Shown piece by piece: positions 36,843 to 46,700 of a DNA stretch of 64,000 bases. A program made the translations under genes and the position numbers. Each line of letters opens with the position of its first letter. The first letter of the stretch is position 1. The notes under the pieces are model-generated. The model was not told the origin of the DNA. It saw only the letters and a list, made by a program, of their open reading frames with translations, and ran no database searches. Origin of the DNA: Leptospira sp. GIMC2001 (lineage in GTDB: Bacteria > Spirochaetota > Leptospiria > Leptospirales > Leptospiraceae); the NCBI RefSeq assembly GCF_028462125.1, contig NZ_CP115467.1:261661-325660 (forward strand). Reading direction: 5' to 3'.

Positions 36843-37708
36843 TTTTTTTTCTTCTTTTTAGGTGCTGATTTTTTCTTTGCTGATACTTTGCTTTGTTTAG
36901 GCTTATTTACTTTCACTTTCTTAGATGTTTTTTTCGCCTTTACCTTGTTTGCAGTTCCTGCGGCAGAACTATTTTTCTTCTTCTTAGCTGTAGCTTTTTT
37001 CTTAGCTTTTGGTTTGGCGGATGATTTTGTTTTGTCAGCAACTTTTGGTTTGCTTGCTTTCGCTTTATCTTTCTTGGTTGGTTTAGAGGGTGTAGGTTTT
37101 GTTTGCTTCGAGGAGCTTTTGGCCGAATTGCTATTCGAAGATTTCTTGCGGTCTGTTCCTTGAGCTGCAGCTTCCATTAAAGAATCATCTTCCCAGAAAA
37201 ATTGCAATTCAGGTTGGTTTGCTTGACCAAGTGCCATGATCTGGGCTTCGATCAAATTGGTATTGGTATCAATGAAATCTTGAAGTCTTCGAAATAAAAG
37301 ATTGATCTTAGGATCTGGAAATTTGTCTTTTAGTTTACCATAGAATTCTCTCGCATCATCTCCATGTAGAACAGCGAGTTCAAGCGCCTTTCGTTCGTCA
37401 TTTTCAACGGCTTGATTCATATTTCTTTCTAACTTTTCCATTAGCATTTGGATCGTAGAAGAATGGAATTTATGAATCTCAGAAAGGGTTTTTAGATTGG
37501 GGAGTTCTTTACCTTCAGCTTGCTTATAGATCTCTTCGATAAATTTAATATGTTCATCACCATCAGCTGCCAACTGCTGAAAAAGTTCTTGAGTCTGTCC
37601 TGGCTTAAGTTCATCACTCATTTTCATAAAGAATTTGAATGATCTTACTTCATGTTCTATTGCTGCTGCAACTGCTTCTAAATAGGTTGTTTTCTTTAAT
37701 GATTTCAT
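36839..37708 (-). CDS. Degenerate rubrerythrin-like domain with histone-H1-like basic tail
   Basis: 289 residues. Residues 1-165 look like a four-helix rubrerythrin/ferritin-like domain. Compared with the usual ligand set (E, ExxH, E, ExxH), E20 and H53 remain, but the other positions read G50, G116, I146 and N149, so a diiron centre is unlikely. Residues about 187-289 form a Lys/Ala/Ser/Pro-rich tail (for example KPKAKKKATAKKKKNSSAA) like histone H1 or AlgP-type DNA-binding tails. DNA binding by the tail is inferred from composition. The gene precedes a DUF2505-like gene. Ribosome site GAGG is 11 nt before the ATG. Confidence 0.75.
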   Translation of the reverse strand: MKSLKKTTYLEAVAAAIEHEVRSFKFFMKMSDELKPGQTQELFQQLAADGDEHIKFIEEIYKQAEGKELPNLKTLSEIHKFHSSTIQMLMEKLERNMNQAVENDERKALELAVLHGDDAREFYGKLKDKFPDPKINLLFRRLQDFIDTNTNLIEAQIMALGQANQPELQFFWEDDSLMEAAAQGTDRKKSSNSNSAKSSSKQTKPTPSKPTKKDKAKASKPKVADKTKSSAKPKAKKKATAKKKKNSSAAGTANKVKAKKTSKKVKVNKPKQSKVSAKKKSAPKKKKKK

Positions 37709-37829
37709 CCTTCCACCGCCCTCTACATAACTTGTTTAGACGAGAATCTTATGACAATCAAGTAAAAATTGCTTGTAATTGGAAAAAACAAAAAAACAAT
37801 ATAACTACAGTCGAAAAACGGAGTCTTCA

Positions 37830-38135
37830 ATGAAAATACTATTCGCATCAATATTAATCATACATTTATTTATTACCACATCGAACATTTCTGCAAAGGA
37901 AGTTCCAAGCGGTGGTGAAATAATGGTTGATGCTTTGCTTGCTAGACCTCTCGGACTCGCAAGTGTAGGACTTGGCTTAGGTCTCTATATAGTATCCGCT
38001 CCATTCAGCCTAATATCAGGAACATTTGTTCAAACTGGTCGCAGATTGGTAGTATATCCTCTCAAATTCACATTTACTCGTGGACTCGGCGATTTTCCAG
38101 GTTATATGGAAGAGCTCGAATTAGTACAAGATTGA
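37830..38135 (+). CDS. Small exported protein with Gly-rich hydrophobic segment
   Basis: 101 residues from ATG 37830, which has GGAG 6 nt upstream; an in-frame extension to 37779 is unlikely. A signal peptide (ILFASILIIHLFITTSNISA, cut before KEVP) is followed by ARPLGLASVGLGLGLYIVSAPFSLISG, a membrane-active segment, and the conserved-looking VYPLKFTFTRGLGDFPGYMEEL. Similar small proteins occur in many Gram-negative bacteria without known function. Confidence 0.7.
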   Translation: MKILFASILIIHLFITTSNISAKEVPSGGEIMVDALLARPLGLASVGLGLGLYIVSAPFSLISGTFVQTGRRLVVYPLKFTFTRGLGDFPGYMEELELVQD

Positions 38136-38178
38136 TAAATATATTTACTTGAATTTATTACATTATTAAGGATAGACT

Positions 38179-40059
38179 TTGGAAAAATTACTCAAAGAAT
38201 TCGCACCCATATCTCCTGCCGATTGGGAAAAGCTTATAGAAAAAGACCTTAAAGGTCAAGATTATAATAAAAAGTTAGTATGGAATACAGATGAAGGGAT
38301 CGCTATTAGACCCTACTATACTGAAGAGTCTGTGCAAGATAGAAAGATTGGCCTTCCTCCTGGAATGCCTTCGGACTGGTCCGTTATTGATGAAGTTTCC
38401 GATCAAGATTCCGATACTGCAATCAATCAAGCAAAGAAATATATTGACTCAGGTTCGCAAGGAATCAAAATCACATCACTCTGGAACGGCAAATCGGTTC
38501 AAGGTGTAAAACTATCAAGCAGAGATGAAATAATTAAATTTTCTAATAAACTACTAGAATTAAATTCGAATAGTAGATTCTACTGGGATACTGGATCTTC
38601 AACTAATGCCTATCAGGTTGCTTTTCTGGAGTCTGTCGCAAAAAATAAGATTTCTATCCAAGGCGCTTTTCTCCAAGATCCAATGTCTGCTTTGACTGTC
38701 TGTGGTGAATTCCCCAATACCAAAAGCAAAACCTTCTCTCTTCTACATGACAGCATCCAAATATCTGAATCTTCTAATACAAATTTTCGAGCATTTTCAG
38801 TCGGTGGTCATAACTTTTCAATGGCGGGCGCAAACTTAATTCAAGAAATTGCATTCACCTTAGCTATTGCATCCGAATACCTTTCCATTCTTACAGAATT
38901 AGGACTGAGTAGCTCAAGTATTGCTTCACAAATCTGTTTTCGATTGCAAGTTGGTTCCAATTATTTTCCAGAAATTGCGAAATTTCGCTCTTTCCGATTT
39001 CTATGGAATAAACTTCAAGAATTCTACGGAATTCCTATGCAAGATAGAAACTGCCATATTTATGCTGAGACATCATCTTGGAATACGAATCTTTTCGATC
39101 CTCATGTAAATATGATTCGTTCCACTACAGAAGCTATGGCGGCAATCATTGGTGGATGTGATTCACTTTTGGTTCAACCCTATGATACAGTTACTTCCAA
39201 TGGTGATGATTTCTCTAAAAGAATTGCAAGAAACGCTCAACTTTTACTTAGACATGAATCCTATCTTGGTAAAGTAGAAGATCCGTCTAATGGTTCTTAT
39301 TACATCGATCACTTAACGTTTGAATACGGAGAACAAGCTTGGAGATTATTCCAAGAAATCGAAGCAGAAGGTGGATATCTTAGATCCTTTCAAGATAACA
39401 AAATCCAAAATCGAATTCAGAAAGTTGCCAACTTAAAGCGAGAAGCAATCCGAAACAAAAAAACTCCTCTACTCGGAACTTCTCAGTACCCGAATCCAAT
39501 AGAAAGCAATCCACTTCAATCTTCAAAAATATTTCTACAGACGAACACTGCTCCTTTTCCTGAATTTATAGGAGAATCGGATATCAAAGCTGAAGCTGTT
39601 CCAACTTGGAGAGCTAGTGAAGATTTCGAAGATCTAAGACTTCGAGTCATTGAACATGAGAAGAAAACATCAACCAAACCAAAAGTATTTATACTAGCGA
39701 CTGGTAACCGTTCTATGCGTACGGCAAGAACTAGTTTTACGACAAACTTTTTTGGTGTGGCGGGTTTTGAAATTATAAATCCTGGTGCATTTGATTCGAC
39801 CAACGATGCAGAAAAGATACTCGCAAACTCGAAAGCTGATATTATTGTTCTCTGTTCAAGTGATGAGGAATATCTTGGTTTGGTTCAGAACAATGCGGAT
39901 ATCTGGAAGAAAATGCTCCCTAATTCTAAGCTAGTTATTGCAGGCTTCCCTCAAGATCATATCGAAGAATTAAAAAAGTCTGGAGTTGATGACTTTATCC
40001 ATGCTAAGTCCAAATTGTATGATACCTTACTAGCCTGGGTTGATAAATTGTTGAACTAG
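38179..40059 (+). CDS. mutA: Methylmalonyl-CoA mutase small-subunit-like protein
   Basis: 626 residues from TTG 38179 (AAGGAT box 5 nt upstream). The N-terminal TIM-barrel region matches the mutase family (AFSVGGHNFSMAGANLIQEIAFTLA, RSTTEAMAAIIGGCDSLLVQPYDTV, VEDPSNGSYYIDHLT). The C-terminal flavodoxin-like domain lacks the cobalamin-binding DxHxxG motif: it reads VFILATGNRSMRTARTSF. That is the expected state of the non-catalytic small subunit, which pairs with MutB. No mutB is adjacent, which is unusual; it must be elsewhere, or this subunit pairs with another mutase such as ethylmalonyl-CoA mutase. Confidence 0.85.
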   Translation: MEKLLKEFAPISPADWEKLIEKDLKGQDYNKKLVWNTDEGIAIRPYYTEESVQDRKIGLPPGMPSDWSVIDEVSDQDSDTAINQAKKYIDSGSQGIKITSLWNGKSVQGVKLSSRDEIIKFSNKLLELNSNSRFYWDTGSSTNAYQVAFLESVAKNKISIQGAFLQDPMSALTVCGEFPNTKSKTFSLLHDSIQISESSNTNFRAFSVGGHNFSMAGANLIQEIAFTLAIASEYLSILTELGLSSSSIASQICFRLQVGSNYFPEIAKFRSFRFLWNKLQEFYGIPMQDRNCHIYAETSSWNTNLFDPHVNMIRSTTEAMAAIIGGCDSLLVQPYDTVTSNGDDFSKRIARNAQLLLRHESYLGKVEDPSNGSYYIDHLTFEYGEQAWRLFQEIEAEGGYLRSFQDNKIQNRIQKVANLKREAIRNKKTPLLGTSQYPNPIESNPLQSSKIFLQTNTAPFPEFIGESDIKAEAVPTWRASEDFEDLRLRVIEHEKKTSTKPKVFILATGNRSMRTARTSFTTNFFGVAGFEIINPGAFDSTNDAEKILANSKADIIVLCSSDEEYLGLVQNNADIWKKMLPNSKLVIAGFPQDHIEELKKSGVDDFIHAKSKLYDTLLAWVDKLLN

Positions 40060-40139
40060 TCAATTTTCACTAGTCAGATACTCTTTTGAAATAATTTTTT
40101 TCTTGTAATGACTATTCGGATAATATGAAATAGTTTATT

Positions 40140-40463
40140 ATGAAAGAATATATCGTATACACAGCGATTAACGATCGCGATTGGGCAGATGAGTTTGTAT
40201 CAACTCTTCTAGAACAAAAACTCATAGCGAGTGCTACTTTTTTCCCTGACGTAGAAGTCATGTATATGTGGGATGGACATCTCACAGTTGATAAAGAATT
40301 CAAGCTCATGATGAAAACTTATGAAGACAAAATTCCAGCAATTGAAGAAATGATTGCGAGCAAACATCCTTATATTGCACCAGAAATCATTGCTATAGAA
40401 GCAAGTTTCGGATCGGCAGAATTTCGCCTCAAAGTTACGGATAAAATCAATAAAAATCAGTAG
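40140..40463 (+). CDS. cutA: CutA-like divalent ion tolerance protein
   Basis: 107 residues with the CutA1 pattern: IVYTAINDRDWADEF, LLEQKLIASATFFPDVEVMYMWDGHLTVDKEFKLMMKT, and SKHPYIAPEIIAIEASFG. The usual LAACVN cysteine segment is changed to LIASATF, so the metal-linked Cys is absent. CutA forms trimers related to PII proteins; its role in metal tolerance is uncertain even in well-studied species. Confidence 0.88.
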   Translation: MKEYIVYTAINDRDWADEFVSTLLEQKLIASATFFPDVEVMYMWDGHLTVDKEFKLMMKTYEDKIPAIEEMIASKHPYIAPEIIAIEASFGSAEFRLKVTDKINKNQ

Positions 40464-40465
40464 TC

Positions 40466-40861
40466 GTGAACTCGATCAGAAGCTTAAAATTATGGATTGT
40501 CTCTGCATTATTGGTAATGATACCAATACTTGGATACAATTCGTACGCACAAGTACAATCTGAATTTGATCAAGACTTACAGACATTGCTAAATAATTTA
40601 GAGAATTGCAATTGTATCTATATTAGAAACGGATCCGAATATACAGCATTACAAGCAAGGCAGCATATGGAATTGAAAATGAAATCTTCTCGCGGAATGA
40701 TTTCTACAATTCCTAATTTCATCAAGCATATAGCAACCAAATCATCAATGACAGGAATTCCCTATCTTATTAAATTCAAAGATGGCAAAACTATTGAATC
40801 GTCGGTATGGTTAACTGATCAATGGGAGATTCTAAAGAAATCTAAATTGAATAATCAGTAA
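40466..40861 (+). CDS. DUF5329-like exported protein
   Basis: 131 residues from a GTG 2 nt after the cutA stop. A signal peptide (LWIVSALLVMIPILGYNSYA) is followed by a small domain with a Cys pair (ENCNCIYIRNGSEYTALQARQHMELK), TKSSMTGIPYLIKFKDGKTIESSVWLTDQ. This matches the DUF5329 pattern of periplasmic proteins with unknown function. It is probably co-transcribed with cutA. Confidence 0.75.
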   Translation: MNSIRSLKLWIVSALLVMIPILGYNSYAQVQSEFDQDLQTLLNNLENCNCIYIRNGSEYTALQARQHMELKMKSSRGMISTIPNFIKHIATKSSMTGIPYLIKFKDGKTIESSVWLTDQWEILKKSKLNNQ

Positions 40862-40882
40862 GAAAATTTTAAATACTAAGCA

Positions 40883-41377
40883 TTATAGTTTATTGCCTTC
40901 TGCATCATACATACCTACAAGTAAGCTGTTGCCAACACGATCAACCATCAATCCACCATATTTTGCTTTCTCAAATTGAGACGCAGATCCTTCTTCAAAA
41001 AAATAAGATTCAGCTCCGATAGAAAGATTGGAACGACTGAATCCTTTTGAATATCGGATCACATATTCTCCATCATTCAATGGTTGAATATCATCCTGAA
41101 GACGAACACGTTGTCCAATACCATTGGAATCTAAAGTCACAACAATAAAGCCTCGTTTAGGAATATCATCGATATTCATCTCATTTGTAATCGCATATCT
41201 AAGCTCCATATAGTCGCCTTGAATCAAGGATCTTGGATCAACTGGTGCAAGTTCGAACTTAATCAACTCTCCTTTGGCAAGTAACTCTTCTTTATTCATA
41301 ACTGAATAATTCAGGTAAATCAACAGAAGTGATAAATTACCCAAAATAAAAACTGATTTAAAATTATTGAGCTTCAT
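40883..41377 (-). CDS. GDYXXLXY-domain protein
   Basis: 164 residues from ATG 41377 (overlapping the DUF4401 gene by 14 nt); a longer frame to 41425 is less likely. One N-terminal membrane helix (FILGNLSLLLIYLNYSV) is followed by a periplasmic domain with the name-giving motif QGDYMELRY and a paired later segment DGEYVIRYSKG. This family is typically encoded with DUF2157 and DUF4401 membrane proteins, as here. The function of the module is unknown. Confidence 0.88.
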   Translation of the reverse strand: MKLNNFKSVFILGNLSLLLIYLNYSVMNKEELLAKGELIKFELAPVDPRSLIQGDYMELRYAITNEMNIDDIPKRGFIVVTLDSNGIGQRVRLQDDIQPLNDGEYVIRYSKGFSRSNLSIGAESYFFEEGSASQFEKAKYGGLMVDRVGNSLLVGMYDAEGNKL

Positions 41378-42461
41378 TCTTGAAATCCTTAGGGAATCTT
41401 TTAATAATAACAGAATAAATTCCAAGACAGAGTAACCCAGAAACCAAAAGAATCCCTGATTTTTCTATCAATGTAAAACTAAGATTATAGTAGTATTGGA
41501 AAAGAAAATATACAAGTCCAACCAAACCTGCGACCAATCCCGAATTATAATTTACATAAAAGCACAAAAATATAATCAAAAAAGATCCAGATATAGCTGG
41601 ATAGAACAGAGTTGGAATTAACAAAACAAATGTTAAAACCAAAGCTAAAATTCGTTCGTTATCATTTAAACCGAGAACCCTACTCAATCGATAAAAGATA
41701 AAAACCAATATACATCCAATTATCATAATGGATGTTAGCGCTTGAAGAATTGAATTCTTCTCAAAATCAAAATTAGAGAATGACAATGTATTCAAAAAGA
41801 AAATTACAAGAAAAACTGCAATAGAACCCAATCTAACTGGATCATAGATTTTGCTCAATTTATTATATCTTGCTATTATAAAAGATTCTTTCATAAGTAA
41901 AAATGTTATGAACCAAGCCAGTAGAATTGTATAAATATAATTGATCTCTCCATAATAATCTTGAAGATTCCAATTGATTAGAGAAATCAAGCTTGTATGA
42001 ATGGACAACACAGCCAGTAACAAGACCATATAACTGGGAGAAAAAATAATTGTCACTATGGCAATTGCTAACATAGCGATTGATACAAGATTATCATTTA
42101 AATCCAACCCAAAAAGACTATATCCAACAAGTATAATCCCAGAAAGATAAGCAGATATTATAAACGATTCATATACCAATTCATGTACTATCGTGCTCAT
42201 ATAAATGGAACCAGCAATCAGTATCAAGCCCAAAATTAACAAAGTATAATACGAACTATTGAATTCAAAAAGCATCAGAAAACCGAAAAAAGCTAAACTA
42301 GAAAGGAGCGCTCCAAACATAGTAAAGCCGAGCATAGCAATCGATATGGAATTTTTAGATTGTAATTCTGATTCAGAAATTATTTTTTCTTCATCATAAA
42401 CAAATTTTGATCCTTCAGCTTGCTTCGTTTTTAAGATTAAATTTTTCAACTTATCATTCAT
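41364..42461 (-). CDS. DUF4401 membrane protein
   Basis: A 365-residue polytopic protein with about eleven or twelve membrane helices after a short cytoplasmic N-terminus (KNLILKTKQAEGSKFVYDEE). It sits between the DUF2157 and GDYXXLXY genes with 4- and 14-nt overlaps, and the trio is a recurring gene set. Assignment rests on topology and context more than on a single motif. Role unknown; membrane transport or envelope sensing are guesses. Confidence 0.8.
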   Translation of the reverse strand: MNDKLKNLILKTKQAEGSKFVYDEEKIISESELQSKNSISIAMLGFTMFGALLSSLAFFGFLMLFEFNSSYYTLLILGLILIAGSIYMSTIVHELVYESFIISAYLSGIILVGYSLFGLDLNDNLVSIAMLAIAIVTIIFSPSYMVLLLAVLSIHTSLISLINWNLQDYYGEINYIYTILLAWFITFLLMKESFIIARYNKLSKIYDPVRLGSIAVFLVIFFLNTLSFSNFDFEKNSILQALTSIMIIGCILVFIFYRLSRVLGLNDNERILALVLTFVLLIPTLFYPAISGSFLIIFLCFYVNYNSGLVAGLVGLVYFLFQYYYNLSFTLIEKSGILLVSGLLCLGIYSVIIKRFPKDFKNEAQ

Positions 42462-43399
42462 GATTTACTGATCCTATTCCCAAACAAGATAAGGTGAGTG
42501 ACAATCCAAACAGTAAATACGATATAAACTGTCACGAAAAGAAACATTAATGCATCATCACTTTGCTTTATAAAAAATGCAGAACTAATTATAATAAAAC
42601 TGTACGCAATGGCTGCGATGAAAAATCTTTGATTCTTCAAAACACCATATATCATTCCTCCTAAGTAAGATAAGAATGTCACAAGAGCTAGTAAAGTAAA
42701 GTATTTCCCCGGAGTGAACATTCCAAAAACCATTCCCAATGTAGAAAAACAAAGTGCCACCGATCCAACTACATAAATGAACCAATTAGGAATAATCAGA
42801 TTCTTCTTATATTCATTATAGCTAATGCTAAATGACAATACGATCAGATTGAATAGGAAAATAAAAAGGAAGATTAGATTGTCACTTATGCCATTTTGCG
42901 TTTGTTCAAAAAATAAATAAATAGATGTATTGATAAGCCCAATATATAGCAACCATAAGGCAGAAAAATTGGAGATTACCACCCAAATGGAAATACAAAT
43001 TGTCCAGCCGATAAAAAAATCGTAAGCATCAGCGCCAGTCTGATAGATCTGTCCGAACACTCCGAACAAAACTCCAACAAGCAAGCTGATAGAGGTTAAT
43101 AAGATATTTTTGACAACATCATTCCATTTGGTGAATACAATCAGACCGCAGATCAACAATAAGAGAGATTCAATGATTCCGATTTTTATAAATTTATGTA
43201 AGGAAGCCCAATTATATGCAAAGAAGAAAACTATAGCTAGGGCAACAAAACTTACTCCGATACTTAGGAAAAATATTCTTAAGAAAAATGCCCAAGAAAC
43301 AAAAGGTCTATAGACTGATTCCTTGAGTGCCTGGTCTATTCCTTGTTCAGACCAATTGCTATATTGCCTTAGTAAATAAATATCATTTCTTTCGCTCAT
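42458..43399 (-). CDS. DUF2157 membrane protein
   Basis: A 313-residue polytopic protein with about ten helices. The N-terminal cytoplasmic helix pair (YLLRQYSNWSEQGIDQALKE) leading into FLRIFFLSIGVSFVALAIVFFFAYNW is the DUF2157 signature. It is the first of the DUF2157, DUF4401, GDYXXLXY trio and overlaps DUF4401 by 4 nt (ATGA). Function unknown. Confidence 0.87.
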   Translation of the reverse strand: MSERNDIYLLRQYSNWSEQGIDQALKESVYRPFVSWAFFLRIFFLSIGVSFVALAIVFFFAYNWASLHKFIKIGIIESLLLLICGLIVFTKWNDVVKNILLTSISLLVGVLFGVFGQIYQTGADAYDFFIGWTICISIWVVISNFSALWLLYIGLINTSIYLFFEQTQNGISDNLIFLFIFLFNLIVLSFSISYNEYKKNLIIPNWFIYVVGSVALCFSTLGMVFGMFTPGKYFTLLALVTFLSYLGGMIYGVLKNQRFFIAAIAYSFIIISSAFFIKQSDDALMFLFVTVYIVFTVWIVTHLILFGNRISKS

Positions 43400-43408
43400 T
43401 TCCAGCTA

Positions 43409-43702
43409 TCATTTGCCGACCTGCTTACGAATGGAAAGAATTAAATCTTGCTTGGTAATATTTTCTTTTGGTTTACCCAATTTCAAAATCCGAGTCTTGC
43501 TTTGATCAGATGAATCCTTCGCCGTAATCAAAGTCTCAAAAACGGGACAATTATTATCGTCACATCCAAATTCCTGGATATCAACCAGTTCATCGGATGT
43601 TAGATTCCAATATTCTATGAGCCAAGCTTTCAATTTTGGATGAAAACTATATTCTTCATCTGGCTGAAATTTCCCAGAATATGTTGTGGTATGTGCATGC
43701 AT
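43409..43702 (-). CDS. Small cysteine-pair protein upstream of DUF2157
   Basis: 97 residues, no signal peptide, no family recognised. It contains FGCDDNNCPVFETLI (CxxxxCP) and a basic C-terminal helix (KENITKQDLILSIRKQVGK). It lies 9 nt upstream of the DUF2157 gene on the same strand, so it is probably co-transcribed. The Cys pair might bind metal or be redox-active; this is inference. Confidence 0.65.
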   Translation of the reverse strand: MHAHTTTYSGKFQPDEEYSFHPKLKAWLIEYWNLTSDELVDIQEFGCDDNNCPVFETLITAKDSSDQSKTRILKLGKPKENITKQDLILSIRKQVGK

Positions 43703-43785
43703 AGAGATTAGACTACATTCGATCTACATTCAAATATTCGAAAATTACCACTGAGATGTAGACTCCGATTCAGCAGAAAGATAGC

Positions 43786-46700
43786 TCAGACTACAGCAGC
43801 CGCTTTTCTTCTATCATATTCTAGATAAGGCTCTAGCCATTTTTCCACTTCGTCCGTTGTCATTTTCTTGCGAACAGCATAATCTTCCACTTGATCCTTA
43901 GATATTTTACCAACTGCAAAATACCTGGACTCAGGATGAGAGAAATACAACCCACTCACCGAACTCGCAGGCCACATTGCACAATTTTCCGTTAGGCTAA
44001 TACCTGTAGTCTCGGTTACATCCATAAGTGAGAATAGAGTAAATTTCTCAGTATGATCAGGAGAAGCTGGATAACCAGCAGCTGGTCGAATACCTTGGTA
44101 TTTTTCTCGAATCAAATCATCCGAACTCAGATTTTCATCCTTACCATAGCCCCACTCTTCTCGAATCTTTTTATGCATGAGTTCTGCAAATGCCTCAGCT
44201 AGTCTATCTCCAATTGCTTTGGCTAGAATAGAATTGTAGTCATCGTTTTTGTCGGCAAAGCCTAACGCATATTCATCCACACCATGACCTGTGGTTACAG
44301 CAAAGCCTCCAATATAATCGGTCTTACCAGAATCTTTTGGTGCGATAAAATCCACCAAAGAATAGTTAGGCTGCCCGTCTGGTTTATCCATTTCTTGTCT
44401 TAACATATGAAAAATAGTTTTTACTTCTTTTCTGGACTCATCCGTATACACTTCAACATCCTCACCAACTGCATTTGCTGGAAAAAATCCAACAACAGCT
44501 CTTGCACGAAATGCCTTTGTATCAATAACTTCTTTTAACATTTTCTGAGCATCAGCAAAAAGTATGCGAGCCTGCTCACCCATATTTGGATCTTCCAAAA
44601 TCATCGGGTATCTTCCTTTGAGCTCCCAAGTATGAAAGAACGGTGACCAGTCGATAAATTCAGCAATCTCACTCAATGAGAAGTTATCATAGACTTTTGT
44701 TCCAATGAATGATGGTTTATATGGAGTGTATGTTGACCAGTCTATTGGCGTACGATTTGCACGAGCTGACTCAAGAGAGACAAGATTTCGTTCGTTTTGA
44801 CGATTGTAGTAATTTTCTCTTATACGATTCTGTTCTTTCTGTAGTTCTTCGAGATACGCATCTTTCGTTTTCGGATTCAACAAAGAGTTGACGACATTCA
44901 CAACTCGAGAGGCATCTAGAACATGAACCACAGGACTTGAATAAGCTGGAGATACTTTAACGGCCGTATGCGCTGGACTCGTAGTTGCTCCACCGATCAA
45001 CAAAGGAACTTTGAATCCTTGCTTCTCCATTTCTTCGGCTACGCCAACCATCTCATCTAAGGAAGGTGTAATCAAACCCGATAATCCTATAATATCCGCA
45101 TTATGCTTTCTTGCTTCATCCAAGATTTTATCAGTAGCCACCATAACGCCTAGATCAATCACTTCATAATTATTGCATGCGAGAACTACACCAACAATGT
45201 TCTTACCAATGTCATGAACATCACCTTTAACTGTCGCAATAAGAAATTTCTGTTGTTTAGAATTGTCTTTGTTTTTCTTCTTCTCTTCTTCCATAAAAGG
45301 AAGTAAGTATGCTACCGCCTTCTTCATAACGCGTGCAGACTTTACTACTTGAGGAAGGAACATTTTGCCTGCACCAAAAAGATCACCAACTACTCTCATT
45401 CCATCCATAAGTGGGCCTTCGATCACATCCAATGGCTTATCGAGCTTAGCTCTGGCTTCTTCTGTATCAATTTCTACAAATTCATCAATCCCCTTAACAA
45501 GCGAATGAGTTAACCTCTGTTCAACGGTGCCATTTCTCCATTCGTCTGTTTTCTTCTCAATCTTAGCTCCATCCCCTTTGAAGGACTCAGCTCGATCAAT
45601 CATACGTTCAGTAGCATCGGGGCGACGGTTCAAAAGAACATCTTCCACTAGTTCTTTTAATTCTGGATCAATCTCTTCATAGACTTCGAGCATACCAGCA
45701 TTCACAATCGCCATATCCATTCCAGCTTGGATCGCATGGTACAAAAATGCAGAATGCATAGCTTCACGAACGGGATTGTTACCTCGAAAAGAGAACGAAA
45801 TGTTCGATAATCCACCACTGACTTTAGCACCAGGGCAAAGCTTCTTGATCTCACGTGTAGCTTCAATAAAATCTACAGCATAATTATTATGCTCTTCGAT
45901 CCCTGTTCCAACTGTTAGAATGTTTGGATCAAAAATAATATCTTGAGGATCAAAATTGGCATTCTCTACAAGTAGATCGTAAGCTCTTTTACAAATCCTA
46001 ATTTTTTCGTCTTTCGTTGCGGCTTGCCCGTTCTCATCAAAAGCCATTACAATTACTGCCGCACCGTATCTTTGGACTTTGATTGCGTGCTCTATGAATT
46101 TTGCTTCTCCTTCTTTGAGAGAAATCGAATTGACGATGGGTTTACCTTGGATACATTTTAGTCCAGCTTCAATGACCGACCACTTTGATGAATCAATCAT
46201 AAAGGGGACTTTTGTTATATCTGGTTCTGCCGCAATCAAATTCAGATAATGAGTCATGGATGCTTCACCATCTAACATCGCTTCATCAAAATTTATATCT
46301 ATAATATTTGCACCAGCTTCTACTTGCTGAGCTGCAACAGATACTGCCTCATCGAATTTATCTTCTAGAATCAGCTTCTTAAATTTTGGAGATCCCGTAA
46401 CATTTGTACGCTCACCAACCATTAAGAATCCGATTGACGGTGTAATATTCAGAGGTTCCAAGCCAGAAAGTCTACATTGCGGAACGATAGTCTTCAGTTT
46501 CCTTGGTGAATGTTTTCTCACTTCAATTGCACCAGCACCGACGTGTTCTGGTGTTGTTCCGCAACATCCGCCAGCAATATTCAGATATCCTTCTTTTGCA
46601 AAAACTCCAAGCCATTTACCGAATTCTTCGGGAGTCTGGTCATATCCACCGAATGCATTCGGTAGTCCTGCATTCGGATAACAAGAAACATAACATTCAG

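Noticed and set aside
36765..37163. Long plus-strand open frame rich in Phe and Leu opposite the basic tail gene
   Set aside because: It is the antisense of Lys codons (AAA/AAG giving TTT/CTT) in the histone-like tail; low complexity, no ribosome site.
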